The notes under the pieces are model-generated. The model worked only from the letters and a program-made list of their open reading frames with translations, ran no database searches and was not told where the DNA came from. This document shows, one piece after another, positions 30,764 to 41,372 of a DNA stretch of 64,000 bases. The translations under genes were made by a program, and so were the position numbers. This stretch comes from Phymorhynchus buccinoides. Lineage: Eukaryota > Mollusca > Gastropoda > Neogastropoda > Raphitomidae. The DNA lies in NCBI GenBank assembly GCA_017654935.2, contig CM065710.1, positions 26,054,531-26,118,530 on the forward strand. The letters are read 5' to 3'. Positions within the stretch are counted from its first letter, which is position 1, and every line of letters begins with the position of its first letter.

Positions 30764-30974
30764 TTAACCCTTTCACCGCCAAAGTCGCATTTTAGCACCA
30801 CGATGATTATAATACCTATGTCACTAAAAGACCGTTTTGGGAAGTAAGGATAGTCCGTATTTGATATATGCCACAGAAGAATCCCCAATACTGCAGATAG
30901 ATTTTGTTCTCTACCCAGGTAAATGTAATTGACATTTTTGGAGATATAAATATGGCTGGCGGTGAAAGGGTTAA
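30764..30974. mobile_element. piggyBac-like MITE
   Basis: TTAACCCTTTCACCGCC ... GGCGGTGAAAGGGTTAA with TTAA at both ends. Same interior landmarks as 28395-28646. Confidence 0.8.
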
Positions 30975-31599
30975 AGGGACACCCTGATGTATGCGTTTTT
31001 GCAAGAAACATGTTGAGATCACCAGAAAGACAGCCTTTTCAAGGATCGGAACACTCGCTTTGCTCTGGTTTCCTAGAAATCGAACCGTCAAACCGACAAT
31101 TCCTCCTTGGCGGAGGTGCCGGAGAAGAGAAACCATTTTGGACGGGGTCGGTGGAGGTCACTCATTGTGGTTGAAGCTTTTCTCTTTCACTGAAAGAATC
31201 TGACTTCCCACACCTCCACCAAGGAGGAATCGCCGATTTGACGACCTTTTCCATTCCACCAATAGGGCGCCCTCGTTTATTAGGCGCATAGGTCGTCATT
31301 GGAGACAAAAATATCGCCTTATAACCCGAAAATTACAGTACTGAAATGTTTTTTAAAAACATATTTTCATTTGATAGATCACTGAAATTTACACCAACAA
31401 CAGCAGATTCTCATCATTTTCAGTTATTACCATCATGACAGTTTAAAAAAAACAAAAAACGCAAACAAACATTTACTTACACAACAACGACAACCACCCT
31501 GAAGCTGCGTTTGGATGTTTCCAACCTTGACTCTGCCGCGATCTCGGCCCGCGACCTTGACCTTGACCTTGACCCCCCTGTAACCTTTGACCCTTGCAG
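30975..31599. other. Talin intron sequence with CGTATTTT-type half element
   Basis: 31216-31341 (CACCTCCACCAAGGAGG ... CCGAAAATTACAG) is inverted relative to 31105-31130 (CCTCCTTGGCGGAGGTG). TTGACC/GACCTTGACC repeats precede the next acceptor (31530-31590). No coding sequence. Confidence 0.55.
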
Positions 31600-31705
31600 G
31601 TGGTGATGCGGCCGACCCCGGAAGGTCGCCAGAAGGTGGCGCAGGTGTCGAGGGAAGTGGCCAATGCCGTCACGGAGCTGGTGCAGTCCGCTGAAGTCAT
31701 CAAAG
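31600..31705 (+). CDS. TLN: Talin exon (end of R12), plus strand
   Basis: 35 residues plus one base, VVMRPTPEGRQKVAQVSREV to NAVTELVQSAEVIK(G). Vertebrate talin-1: KPSPELKQQLTGHSKRVAGS and VTELIQAAEAMKG. The acceptor is CCCTTGCAG|GTGGTG and the donor is AAAG|GTAAGA in phase 1, the same phase that splits the Gly in this position. The next exon (R13, vertebrate TEWVDPEDPTVIAENELL) is not found in the remaining 24 kb of contig B. Confidence 0.93.
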
Positions 31706-31791
31706 GTAAGAAAGATTTTTTCTTTTTTACTTTGCATATAATTTTCATTCTTTGTGGTTCATTGGGAGGTGGTTGCGGGAACTGTACTATA

Positions 31792-32064
31792 CAGTGGGAC
31801 CTCCCTTTATAAGACCTTCAAAAACCATCCAAAATGAGGTCTTAAAAGGGAGGGGTGTCTTCTAAGGGAGGCCGTTTTAAAGTTTACCAAAGAAGGGCAA
31901 TGTCTCTAGAGAAAAAGGTCTTATGTGGGGGGGAGTCTTATAATGGGAGGTCTTATAAGGGAGGTAATTTTGATACTTACAAAGAAGGGCAATGTCTCAG
32001 AGAAGTAGGTCTTATGGGGGGGGGGGGGGGGGGGGGTGGAGTCTTATAATGGGAGGTTCCACTG
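31792..32064. mobile_element. TA-flanked CAGTGGGACCTCCC element
   Basis: Termini CAGTGGGACCTCCCT / GGGAGGTTCCACTG with TA on each side. GTCTTATAATGGGAGG repeats and a poly-G run at 32012-32036. Noncoding. Confidence 0.75.
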
Positions 32065-32698
32065 TACACAGTTTTGTGCTGTGAACAGCCGCTGGATTGG
32101 GTGGCGGTGAAGGGGTTATCTTTGAAACCAGTGGGTCACAGTAATTGGCACAGTAACGGAAATGCGTCTGTATAATGTTTTTAGGGGGTCGCTTGGGTAT
32201 TTCAGGGAGTCCCTCTTTTATGACTTTTTATTTAATATTTTGTTTGTTATTAAAAACTGTGTGAAAAGTGAGCATTTTGCTTCAGCCTTGAAAACCAATG
32301 CGTCAGATGGGAGTTCTGAGCGTTAGCGGACACACACGTGCTTCAAAACAATTAACGCTGAATTGTGTGTTGAACTGTAAATATGGAGTTGAAGCTTGGG
32401 TGAGGTGGGCTTTTTTAATTAGTAGGGGGTGGGGGGTAGGTTGGGGAGAGATAGCAGATGAGAAGCTGTTCCTTGTGACGTCTTGGAAAGCTGCTTGACT
32501 TTTTTTCCTCCCTTTCTATCAGCTTTAACTTATTTTTTTGTATTTTATTTCTTTATGATTTGTTTTGGTTGCCTTTTTGTTTTGTTTTATTATACGTGTG
32601 TTGCTGCGTTTGTTGCTGTAGTTTTGTGGTCACTTTTTTTTTAAAAAGAGTAGATGTTGAGATGTTTCTGGTGGGAGTTATTTTGTTTGATAATAATA
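32065..32698. other. No gene seen
   Basis: T-rich unique sequence. A short TGGGGG run near 32430. Open frames are not conserved with anything I recognise. Confidence 0.55.
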
Positions 32699-33303
32699 CA
32701 GACAAACCCCTATTTTACGACCCTCTGTTAAGCGACCACCTCTCATTTGAGACCGGATTTGTTGGCACGGATGCATTTTACTATGTAAACGACCTCTCTT
32801 AAACGACTTCCTCTAAAACGCGACTTACGACCGTCAATTTGTTGGTTTTTACGACCGTTGTCGTCTGCATAGACTTCGAGCAAAGGGAAACAACCACGGT
32901 CAAGGGCCTGAAAGCGGAATCGCTTCCCTTGTTGTAGAAAAGATGGCGGAAAGCATAGGAAAAGCACGAAAACCACTGACTTTTGAAAAAGAAAACCCAC
33001 TGACTTTGGACGAGAGTGGAGGTGATTAACAGAAGTCGGCGAAGTGAAACTGTAATACATCGATTGCACAATCCTATGGAGTTGGAAAGACCCAAATCCA
33101 GTTTTAATATGTCATTGTATGTGTGCATGAAGAAGAGAGTATGAACTGTGCTGAACTTTTTCTTTCTACGGCTGCCAGTGAAAACCTCCGTCATACAACC
33201 CCTCCAATTTACGACCGATTTTTCCGGACATTTTGGAAGTCTTAAAATAGAGGTTTGTCTGTATTGTGGACATTTTGGAAGTCTTAAAATAGAGGTTTGT
33301 CTG
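32699..33303. mobile_element. TA-flanked CAGACAAACC element, copy 2, with duplicated end
   Basis: 32699-33261 pairs with 16969-17532 almost throughout. The last ~40 bp (GGACATTTTGGAAGTCTTAA..GTTTGTCTG) is repeated directly at 33266-33303, so the copy has two right ends. Confidence 0.75.
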
Positions 33304-33305
33304 TA

Positions 33306-33740
33306 ACATGGATGCTCCTGCTTTCAGGATGTCCTGAAGTTCAGGATTTTTATTTGCCTGGAGCCGGCGTCGCCGGATTTTGAGAAGATGCATTTTGCTG
33401 GTTATAGAGGTCATGAAGTTTAGCCAGAAGTGAAAGTGCAACGAGAGCCTGTCAGTTACATTGGAAACTCAGCTGATTCTAGGGCGCGGGATTGGTACAA
33501 TCCCCCCAAAAATCTGTTCCTTCCTTCCTGCAATAATCGGGTCTAAATGCGGGCCGACACCCGCATATTTGCAGAACTGCCCGCACTTTTTACCGATCGC
33601 TGCGAGAATTCCTTCGTCGTCTGCACAAACTGAAAGCATTGAGCAGGAAGGAATGATTTCTCGACATGTCTTTGGTTTCTTTATAATGTTGGTGTAAACC
33701 CACCAATCGAGTTCATCTTTGCGCATTACTTCTCTTGTAA
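33306..33740 (-). mobile_element. 'CREII' element, copy 1
   Basis: Shares with 62945-63785 (opposite orientation) the end CATGGATGCTCCTGCTTTCA, the block GAAGATGCATTTTGCTGGTTATAGAGG, the block GCTGATTCTAGGG.GCGGGATTG and the ORF described next. The exact edges and target duplication were not resolved. Superfamily unknown. Confidence 0.6.
33469..33726 (-). CDS. Conserved Cys-rich ORF in repeat, copy 1
   Basis: 85 residues from an ATG (MRKDELDWWVYTNIIKK). The core CREIIPSCSMLSVCADDEG .. KKCGQFCKYAGVGPHLDPII is shared with copy 2 at 63380-63655 with few changes. Five Cys are conserved between the copies. I do not recognise the family. It may be part of a transposase or a captured gene fragment. 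Confidence 0.45.
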   Translation of the reverse strand: MRKDELDWWVYTNIIKKPKTCREIIPSCSMLSVCADDEGILAAIGKKCGQFCKYAGVGPHLDPIIAGRKEQIFGGIVPIPRPRIS

Positions 33741-34271
33741 TTTGCCTCTGTGTGTGTCAAAGTCAAAGTCGAAATGTTATTTAAAGATGGGCATTGAATA
33801 AGCAAACATACATGCTTTTTTAAGAATTTTATTAAGCCATCTATAATAAACAGAAAAAAAATGCAAACATACTATGCACAAAACACAAACCATATTGAAA
33901 GTGTATGCGTGTGTGTGTTTTTGTCCGTGTATGTGTGCTCTGGGTTTTTTGTCAGTGATAGTTTTTTTGTGTTTGTTTTGTTCACTCGTAGTCATTTTTA
34001 CGTTATTTTGTTATTTGCGATTTCTAGTGTTAACGTCCATTGTTTTGTCACTGGTAATGTTGGGTTAATTTTGTTCGATTGTGATCTTTCATATAGATTC
34101 AGATATCGTGTTTGGAATCAAAATATATATAATAAGGGTGTCCCTTAGTACAGTTGACATTTGTCAATCGAGAGTGAACTGGCAAATTTCTGCAATCTGT
34201 GTTTCACTAATTTGTAAGATTGTGATTATTATTTCTATTATGGATTATTTTGTTTGCAATGAGTGACTTAG
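33741..34271. other. No gene seen
   Basis: AT-rich, GT-rich sequence with no conserved frame. A SINE/LINE-like 'AAAGTCAAAGTCGAAATGTTATTTAAAGATGG' segment near 33755 resembles 3590-3620. Confidence 0.5.
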
Positions 34272-34455
34272 CGGGCTCTTTTGCCCGCCAGGTGGCATAA
34301 CGCTCGAGTGGGGCTAATCCTCTCTATATTCTTAGTTGGGGATAAAGAGAGAGAGAGAGATAGGGAGGAGTCCAACCCTCTCTCTCTCACTCACTACGCC
34401 CAACTAAGAATATAGCGTGATAAGCCCCTAGTGGTTTGACTGCCCCCTGGCGGTC
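34272..34455. repeat. Foldback sequence with hairpins
   Basis: GCGGGCTCTTTTGCCCGC is a hairpin at about 34272-34289. GGGGCTAATCC...TATATTCTTAGTTGGG (about 34311-34341) is inverted at 34398-34432 (CCCAACTAAGAATATAGCGTGATAAGCCCC) around (GA)n and (CT)n. The outer parts CCGCCAGG and CCTGGCGG also pair. Probably a small mobile foldback. Confidence 0.55.
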
Positions 34456-34526
34456 AAATAATCGCCATAAGTCGACCATTGTTTTGCTGTTGTGTTCAGT
34501 TTGTGTGTTAGGCGACTGTCACAGAG

Positions 34527-34985
34527 TACCGTATTTCTCGGACTATAAAGGCGTTACTTCCCCCAGACTGAGACCCCTGCTCCTCCCTCTTCCTATTCAT
34601 GCATGCTGTGTGAATGTCGATGTCTTTGTTATTCTGGCACCTGAACAAAAATTTCTCCTTGGGAGAGAATAAAGTGAATTTGATTTGATTTGATTGATAA
34701 TATAGTAAGAAAATATAGCACAACAAAAGCTGAGTTTTGTGTGTGCAAAATGTTGGGGTTGTGCCTTATAATCAGGTGTGCGTTATACAGTGGGACCTCC
34801 CTTATAAGACCTTCAAAAATCATCTAAAATCGGGTCTTATAAAGGAGGGGTCTAATAAGGGAGGTAATTTTAATACTTACAAAGAAGGGCAATGTCTCAG
34901 AGAAGTAGGTCTTATGTGGGAGGGAGTCTTATAATGGGAGGTCTTTTAAGGGAGGTTCCACTGTGGTTCGAAAAATACTGTAGTT
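34527..34985. mobile_element. CGTATTT-type element interrupted by a TA element
   Basis: Outer ends ACCGTATTTCTCGGACTATAAAGG and TTCGAAAAATACTGTAG. The TA-type CAGTGGGACCTCCC element at 34788-34963 is inserted in its right arm at GTTA|TA. The nesting gives relative ages: the CGTATTT copy is older than the TA-type insertion. Confidence 0.65.
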
Positions 34986-35799
34986 AAAGTTGATTACGTA
35001 GTAGATGTCATGATTGGGGTTTTTTCTGTTCTTTTGTTGTGTGTGTGTGAATCTATGTGGGCTTGTATGATTTTAAAGTTTTTGTCACTACGTAATGCAT
35101 CAAATGTCATGTTAAATATTCTTTGGTGGGCTTCTTTTTTCTCTCTTATTTTTATTTTTTATTTTTAGCTCCGTCGCGATGGGCTTTGTTTTGGAGAAGG
35201 GGCACTGACTTCCAAGGTTGAGAACGAAATCGCTTCTTTTTTTTTTTTAATCTCTTTCCCTGTCGATCACGAGTCTCTTCATAAATGAATAACTGATGTG
35301 GGGTTTGGAGTCTGATTGTTTCTTCACGTTCATAACAAGATTTGTGTGATATAATCTTCACTGGAAACCTGTTGTTTTTTTTGGGGGGGGAGATGATCCT
35401 TCTCACTGACTGACATGACAGTGGGTTGATGTAGTGGTCTGACTATCACTTTCACGTTTTACAAGAAAAGTGTGTGAAAAATGCATTAAAAAACTGACCG
35501 GACAACCATTCTTAGAATCCTTATGTCTTAATTATCATTTTCTCTTCACATTTATAACAATTTTTTCCCCATTGTCATTTCCATAAAAGGAATGTGGGAG
35601 AATTTTTGTTGTTGTTTTAATCATTAATTTCCTAATGGACTCATCATTCCCATATCTCAGAGAACCCCACTTCTAAATCGTTGGACAATCTTTCTCAGTG
35701 ATTATGCAGGACAATCTTATCTCTTAAGTCGGCAATCCTGCTGGACAGTCATTCTCACCCTTCAACACCGTTTTTATCGTGGATTGTGTTCTGTGTGAC
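34986..35799. other. No gene seen
   Basis: T-rich unique sequence. No conserved frame, splice-bounded talin exon or element edge recognised. Degenerate GGACAATC motifs from 35690 lead into the minisatellite. Confidence 0.5.
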
Positions 35800-36430
35800 A
35801 ATCAGTTCTAATTCTACTGGCAATCCTTTCTCGATCCACGTTGATCATTCAATCGTGGCACAATCAGTTCTAATTCTACTGGCAATCCTTTCTCGATCCA
35901 CGTTGATCATTCAATCGTGGCACAATCAGTTCTAATTCTACTGGCAATCCTTTCTCGATCCACGTTGATCATTCAATCGTGGCACAATCAGTTCTAATTC
36001 TACTGGCAATCCTTTCTCGATCCACGTTGATCATTCAATCGTGGCACAATCAGTTCTAATTCTACTGGCAATCCTTTCTCGATCCACGTTGATCATTCAA
36101 TCGTGGCGCAATCAGTTCTAATTCTACTGGCAATCCTTTCTCGATCCACGTTGATCATTCAATCGTGGCGCAATCAGTTCTAATTCTACTGGCAATCCTT
36201 TCTCGATCCACGTTGATCATTCAATCGTGGCGCAATCAGTTCTAATTCTACTGGCAATCATTTCTTGATCCATGTTGATAATTCAATCGTGGCGCAATCA
36301 GTTCTAATTCTACTGGCAATCTTTTCTCGATCCACGTTGATCATTCAATCGTGGCGCAATCAGTTCTAATTCTACTGGCAATCATTTCTTGATCCATGTT
36401 GATAATTCAATCGTGGCGCAATCATTTCTC
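35800..36430 (+). repeat. 62-bp minisatellite, about 10 copies
   Basis: CAATCCTTTCTCGATCCACG landmarks step by 62 bp (35821, 35883, 35945, 36007, 36069 ...). The last units are diverged (CAATCATTTCTTGATCCATG at 36255 and 36379). The two variant types alternate near the right end, a higher-order pattern. Confidence 0.92.
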
Positions 36431-36803
36431 GTTCCACTGGTTTCATTCAAGTTTGTTTTTCTCTTAATTCTGTGGTGGTGTTTCTCGTTCCACTGGTTTC
36501 ATTCTGTGGTGGTGTTTCTCGTTTCACTGGTTTCATTCAAGTTTGTGTTTCTCTTAATTCTGTGGTGGTGTTTCTCGTTCTACCGGTTTCATTCAAGTTT
36601 GTTTTTCTCTTAATTCTGTGGTGGTGTTTCTCGTTCCACTGGTTTCATTCTGTGGTGGTGTTTCTCGTTCCACTGGTTTCATTCTGTGGTGGTGTTTCTC
36701 GTTCCACTAGTTTCATTCAAGTTTGTGTTTCTCTTAATTCTGTGCTGGTGTTTCTCGTTCCACTGGTTTCATTCAAGTTTAATTCTGTGGTGGTGTTCTC
36801 TCG
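36424..36803 (+). repeat. Second minisatellite, mixed ~30/60-bp units
   Basis: TTTCTCGTTCCACTGGTTTC units, some with an extra ATTCAAGTTTGT.TTTCTCTTA insert, repeated about eight times. It directly abuts the 62-bp array and shares TTTCTCGTTCCACTGG/TTTCTCGATCCACG, so it may have evolved from it. Confidence 0.85.
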
Positions 36804-37279
36804 TGTGTGAATAGTTCTCATTTATCTCACAACCTGCTTTGGTCTTTTTAATTTTTTGTTTTAGTTTTATCTTATTTCGGTTTTGTTGAATTGGTTCTGT
36901 GTTATTAATTTGGTTTGGTTGATTTGTTAACAATTTTAAGTTTCTGTCTATGCACTGTGATAGTTTCAATGTGTTAAAATGTAGTATGACTAGTCTAGAG
37001 TATATGAGAACGATAGTTTCAGTGTGTTAAAATGTAGTATGACTAGTCTAGAGTATATGAGAACAGAGAGGGAGAGAGAAAACATTGCAGCAAAGACAAG
37101 TACGGATGTTAAGTTATGGAGAGAAGGAAGGAGCGAGTGAGTGTACACAATAACATTTGTGACTTGTGTGTCTTGTGGAAAGCCAAGAAGCAAAACAAAA
37201 CAAAACTCTACAGTAGTTAAAAAACAAATTGTAAAAAGAAATTCCTTCATAAGTACTGCTCATTTTAATGTGTGTTCAG
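36804..37279. other. No gene; short direct duplication
   Basis: GATAGTTTCA.TGTGTTAAAATGTAGTATGACTAG is directly repeated at 36959 and 37013 (about 54-bp step). Otherwise AT-rich unique sequence. Confidence 0.55.
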
Positions 37280-37981
37280 CAGACCTGTTTACTCTACTCT
37301 TTTCGAGTAGTTTTCTACTCAATTTGCACCTCTACTACTCTTCAAAATTGATAATATTGCTCTAAACTTTTAACCCTTTCGCCGCCAGCCATTTTTCAGC
37401 ACAAAAAAAACCCCAACCCATTAAACCCTTTCGCCGCCAGCCATTTTTCAGCAAAAAAAATTCCATTTAAATTCTGTCTGTAATATTGGGGATTCTTCTG
37501 TGACATATTTAAAATAAGGCCTATCCTTACCTCCCAAAATTAAGAAGAATAGGGTCTTTGGATAACAGACCTTGATTTGATGCCTTTTAATGACATGGGT
37601 GTTAAATCATTGTGGTGCAAAAATGTGACATTGGCGGTGAAAGGGTTAAACTTAACTGAGAAGAAAAGAAAAACATCTGCAATATTGGGGATTCATCTGT
37701 GACATATATAGCATTAGGCCTTATCCTTACCTCCCAACATTAAGAAAATAGGGTCTTTGGATAACAGGCTCTGGTTTGATGCCTTTCAGTGACATGGGTG
37801 TTAAACCATTGTGGTGCATAAATGCGACGTTGGCGGTTGAAAGGGTTAATTCTTGATTGCTACTCATTTTCAATGAACAGTGTTTGATGGTTTCATGAGT
37901 AGGACTACACATTTCGCACCAAAACTACTCATTTCAGCTGTCCAGACTACTCAAGACTTGTGTAGGGGGTAAACAGGTCTG
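37280..37981. mobile_element. CAGACCTGTTTAC MITE with nested piggyBac-like insertions
   Basis: Same termini as 19335-19542; flanks GTTCAG and GTTCAA suggest a 6-bp duplication. The MITE is split by a 37370-37849 block of TTAACCCTTTCGCCGCC elements: a short 5' fragment, a full copy to 37649, and a second right part to 37849. The block therefore came after the CAGACCTG insertion. Confidence 0.75.
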
Positions 37982-38077
37982 GTTCAAGTGTGTTGGATTT
38001 ATATTATTGAAAGTACTTGTGCCAAGTAAAAATGCCACCTAAAATTCATGCGTAATTAGAGGGCTAGCCTCGTTATG

Positions 38078-38734
38078 CAGACCTGCCTACTGCTACGATT
38101 TGGCTGTAGCAGCTACGAAAAATAAAGCTTGGCTACGGAGCTACGGCAAACTTAACATTGCTTTGGAGAAAACAAAATGCCGCCGCATTTTATTTTTGCT
38201 TATGCCGTTCCCGGTTTTGTCTGTTTCTAAGAGCAGACGCCGTGTCACGCGCGATAACCTAGTCACTTCCGTTTTTATCAGTGACTGCGCATACGTTCTT
38301 ATTACTTTCTCTGGAAAAAATGGCGGACTCCAGCAGCAGTAGCGATTCGGGAGATGTTTCAAACGAAAAAAAACGAACCCAAACCAGAAAACGAAAATCA
38401 TCTGGCACACCATCTTGTTCTAAGAAAAAACATCGGCCTGACGCACAAGTTTTCAAAATAGCTTACACGGAGGAGTGGCCTTGCATCGTCAGAAGTCGAC
38501 TTGGTGCGAACCATGCTCACTGCAACCTCTGCCATGCGGACTTCTTTGTGAATCATGGCGGTAGAGAGATTGACCGTCAACACGTTCAATCGGTGAAACA
38601 TAAACAGTACGTTTCGGCTCAGGAAGAGAACAAATTGATTGCCGTCGTTTGTGGATGCTACGAAAAAATTTGCCATACTACTGAAAATTGATGGCTGGGC
38701 TACTGATTTGGAAAATTCCAAGTAGGCAGGTCTG
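38078..38734 (+). mobile_element. Zinc-finger-only TIR element, copy 2, with target duplication
   Basis: Termini CAGACCTGCCTACTGCTACG / GTAGGCAGGTCTG, with GTTATG directly repeated on both sides (38072-38077 and 38735-38740). 657 bp, closely similar over its whole length to 24049-24702 in reverse orientation. One intact ORF, no transposase. Confidence 0.88.
38320..38691 (+). CDS. Transposon-borne BED/TTF-like zinc-finger protein, copy 2
   Basis: About 123 residues from the internal ATG (MADSSSSSDSGDVSNEKK); an upstream in-frame ATG at 38281 lies in the element leader. KKRTQTRKRK basic segment, then finger AYTEEWPCIV ... CNLCHADF .. GGREIDRQHVQSVKHKQ with the full C-x2-C ... H-x5-H set. The tail NKLIAVVCGCYEKICHTTEN ends at the right terminus. 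It probably binds DNA, perhaps the element termini, as the N-terminal finger of hAT transposases does. The function is inferred from the family resemblance. Confidence 0.7.
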   Translation: MADSSSSSDSGDVSNEKKRTQTRKRKSSGTPSCSKKKHRPDAQVFKIAYTEEWPCIVRSRLGANHAHCNLCHADFFVNHGGREIDRQHVQSVKHKQYVSAQEENKLIAVVCGCYEKICHTTEN

Positions 38735-39019
38735 GTTATGTTTGCAAATTGATTCTTGAGGGCAGAATGTTTTTTGACGGGCGTTTTTACCTCGTGTGTT
38801 TTCAAGTCCTTACAGTAGACTGGCTGTCATTGAGAATGTAATGAAAATTGAGGGTGGGTATTTTGGGGGGGTTCAGTTTGGCTAACAATTGCCTTCATTA
38901 TTGTCACAGGGAATAGGAAAATGAAGAAACGAGGAGGGGGTGAAAGGAAGAGGGAGGGGGGGGGGGGGGGGGGGGGAGGAATGGGAAAAGTTAGAAGATC
39001 TCCCTATCCGTATTAAAGA
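38735..39019. other. No gene; poly-G tract
   Basis: Unique sequence with a G run at 38956-38978 on AG-rich DNA. No conserved frame. Confidence 0.5.
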
Positions 39020-39560
39020 TAATCACATTTCTATTGAAACAAGATCTCCAAATCTGTATTGAAGATAATCAAATCTCTATTGAAGAATTCAAAATCTTGG
39101 AAGATCTCCATAACTGTTGTCAAGATCTCCAAATCTCTATTGAAGACAATCGCATTTCTGTTGAACATTTCAAAATCTCTATAGATGGAAGATCTCCAAA
39201 ACTGTTGTCAAAATGTCCAAATCTGTATGGAAGATAAATTCATATTGAAGATTTCAAAACCTCTATGGAAGATCTCCAAAACTGTTGTCAAAATGTCAAA
39301 ATCTGTATGGAAGATAAATTCATATTGAAGATTTGAAAACCTCCATGGAAGATCTCCCAAACTATTGTCAGGATGTCCAAATCTGTATTGAAGATTTCAC
39401 ATGCTCTATGGAAGATATCCAAAACTGTTGTCAAGCTCTCCAAATCTGTATTGAAGCTAATGAAATTTCTATTGAACATTTCCAAATCTATAGATGGAAA
39501 ATCTCCCAAAACTGTTGTCAAAATGTCCAATTCTGTGTATAGAAGATGTCGCAATCTGTA
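39020..39560 (+). repeat. Degenerate ~100-bp tandem repeat (ISIED array)
   Basis: About five units built from GATCTCCAAA.CTGTTGTCAA, ATGTCCAAATCTGTAT and ATTGAAGATTTCAAAA, with sub-repeats of about 30 bp. Frames on both strands stay open for 60-90 codons (ISIEDFKI-like on plus). The same holds on the other strand, so coding is doubtful. Confidence 0.8.
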
Positions 39561-40272
39561 CTGAACACCCCGTGGCGCCGTTGTGTTACATTGTGTTGTG
39601 GGTGCGCACAGACTGCCGGCCTCGCATTCAGCACCTGCTGTTTCCCCGCGGGTTTGCCAGCCCTCCCTTTTACACCGGTTCCATGGCGGACCTCAGATTT
39701 AGAAGTATACCCCCAGGTGGTGTTGTTTTTTCATCTCGTTTCTGGCCATTTTGTACCTTTATTATATAGTCCACCACTGTCTTGGCTGTTTGATGGTCTT
39801 GGCTGGCACATGTTTTTCCTTTTGGCCTTTTATTATTGTAGTCTGTTAGAGATTTGTTGTGGGTTTTAGTAGGTTAGGTGGGAGAGGAAGGTTTTAGGCT
39901 CAGTCAGTTGTTTGCCAGTTGTTGTTTTTTTAAAAATTCCTACGGCTTTGTGGCTTTTTTTTTTTGTTTCTCCAATTTTTCTGCACCATTTGTAGATCTT
40001 GCTCGATTTTGTGGCGTGGGTGTTATGGAGAAAGAAAAAAGTTTATTTTGTTTTTTTAAATTTCTTCTGTTTCTTGTCGCAGTTTGTTGTCAGATTTGAT
40101 TATTATTATTTGCTTTTTTTAATGTGTATAAATGTGGCATTGTAGCTCACATTTGTATTGAGGGCTTTCTTACTCTTTCATTTCTTCGAATATCCACAAA
40201 AAGTTATATTTCAATGAGAAGGAAAAATGGAGTTCTTGAGGCTTTCTCTACCCTGACATTCTTAAATCTGTG
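39561..40272. other. No gene recognised
   Basis: T-rich unique sequence. The 107-aa plus-strand frame at 39546-39869 is hydrophobic from T-richness and resembles nothing known. Confidence 0.5.
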
Positions 40273-40492
40273 CAGGGCTCCCAATCATCCCGCAAAACAA
40301 GGGGTCCCAGGGACTCCTTCCTTTACAGTATAGAGGGTCTCAGAGGCGGGATAGAGGGTCCCAGAGGCATAGCGAATGCTAAAAATAATGTTTCTAGTGC
40401 ATCCCTGGGACCCCGCCTGCACATTCTTTTAGAGGGTCCTTTAGAATTTTAGTACTTCATAGACCCACAAATGGGGGTCCCTGGGAGCCCTG
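40273..40492. mobile_element. CAGGGCTCC MITE, complete, 5-bp target duplication
   Basis: Termini CAGGGCTCCCAATCATCC / GGGTCCCTGGGAGCCCTG, flanked by CTGTG on both sides (40268-40272, 40493-40497). Internal TAGAGGGTCCCAGAGGC repeats. 5-bp duplications occur in the hAT5 type. Confidence 0.8.
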
Positions 40493-41372
40493 CTGTGTGT
40501 TTCTGGAATAAAAAGAAAAATAAGAGAAAAGATTGAAACCAGTAGTCGTCCAAGCATTTGAAAGAGACACCCATTATCACCGTCTTTCTCAGACATTGGC
40601 AGAATAGAAAGGTATCTGCTAAATCCTACATTATTTCACTGTTCTTAGCCTTCAGGCTTATGCCTACAGTGCTAGATTATAAATATAGAGTACTAACTGG
40701 TCTGTGCGTTGGTTGGGTCCATGCATACCCCCCCTTGAAATCGTAGAGAAATCACATCATGCTTGCGTCATTTTTTCCAATGCCTTAAGGGGTACGAAAA
40801 CCCCCCTTAGTACTCTATATATTTTTTGATTTAAAAACCTATAGGCCTCTGCAACTAGGGTTATTAACGCCCTTGACAGTGAGAGTGATGCCCTTGCTGG
40901 TCAGTACTGACAAGGGCATTCACTCTTGCGAAAGGCAGCCATTTAGTGGCATCAAATAGGGTTATTGGCGAGAGTTATCCCCCTGTTTGGTCAGTACTGA
41001 AGCCATCTTCCCCCACCCACCAAGGGCATTCACTCTTGCAAAAGGTGTTCGTTTGCAGACCCCACTAGCTGCATGCAGGCACATGAAAAAGGGACCAGGG
41101 TTGCACACTGCACTATTGCAGCTGCTTTACACATGCACGCACAACACACACGCAGCTTTGATTCTTTTGGTTTTACGGTTCTGTATTCTTGATGCGCACT
41201 ATCACGCTGTTTTGTAGCTTTCGTTATCGTTGTATTCTGTTATTTCTTTATCGTTATTATTGTTGTTACATTTCTGTTGCACACTGCTTTTTGTTTGTTT
41301 TTTTCTTTTGATTTAAGTTGTCAGTTTGATGTTTTTCTTTCCTGTATTGTCTTTTGTGTGTGTGTGTGTGTG
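40493..41372. other. No gene; short local duplication
   Basis: The segment AGGGTTATT..CG...GTCAGTACTGA..CAAGGGCATTCACTCTTGC occurs twice (about 40857-40930 and 40967-41045). No conserved frame. Confidence 0.5.

Noticed and set aside
39034..39564. Repeat protein with ISIED motifs
   Set aside because: Both strands stay open over the same array, which indicates composition of the tandem repeat and not selection for coding.
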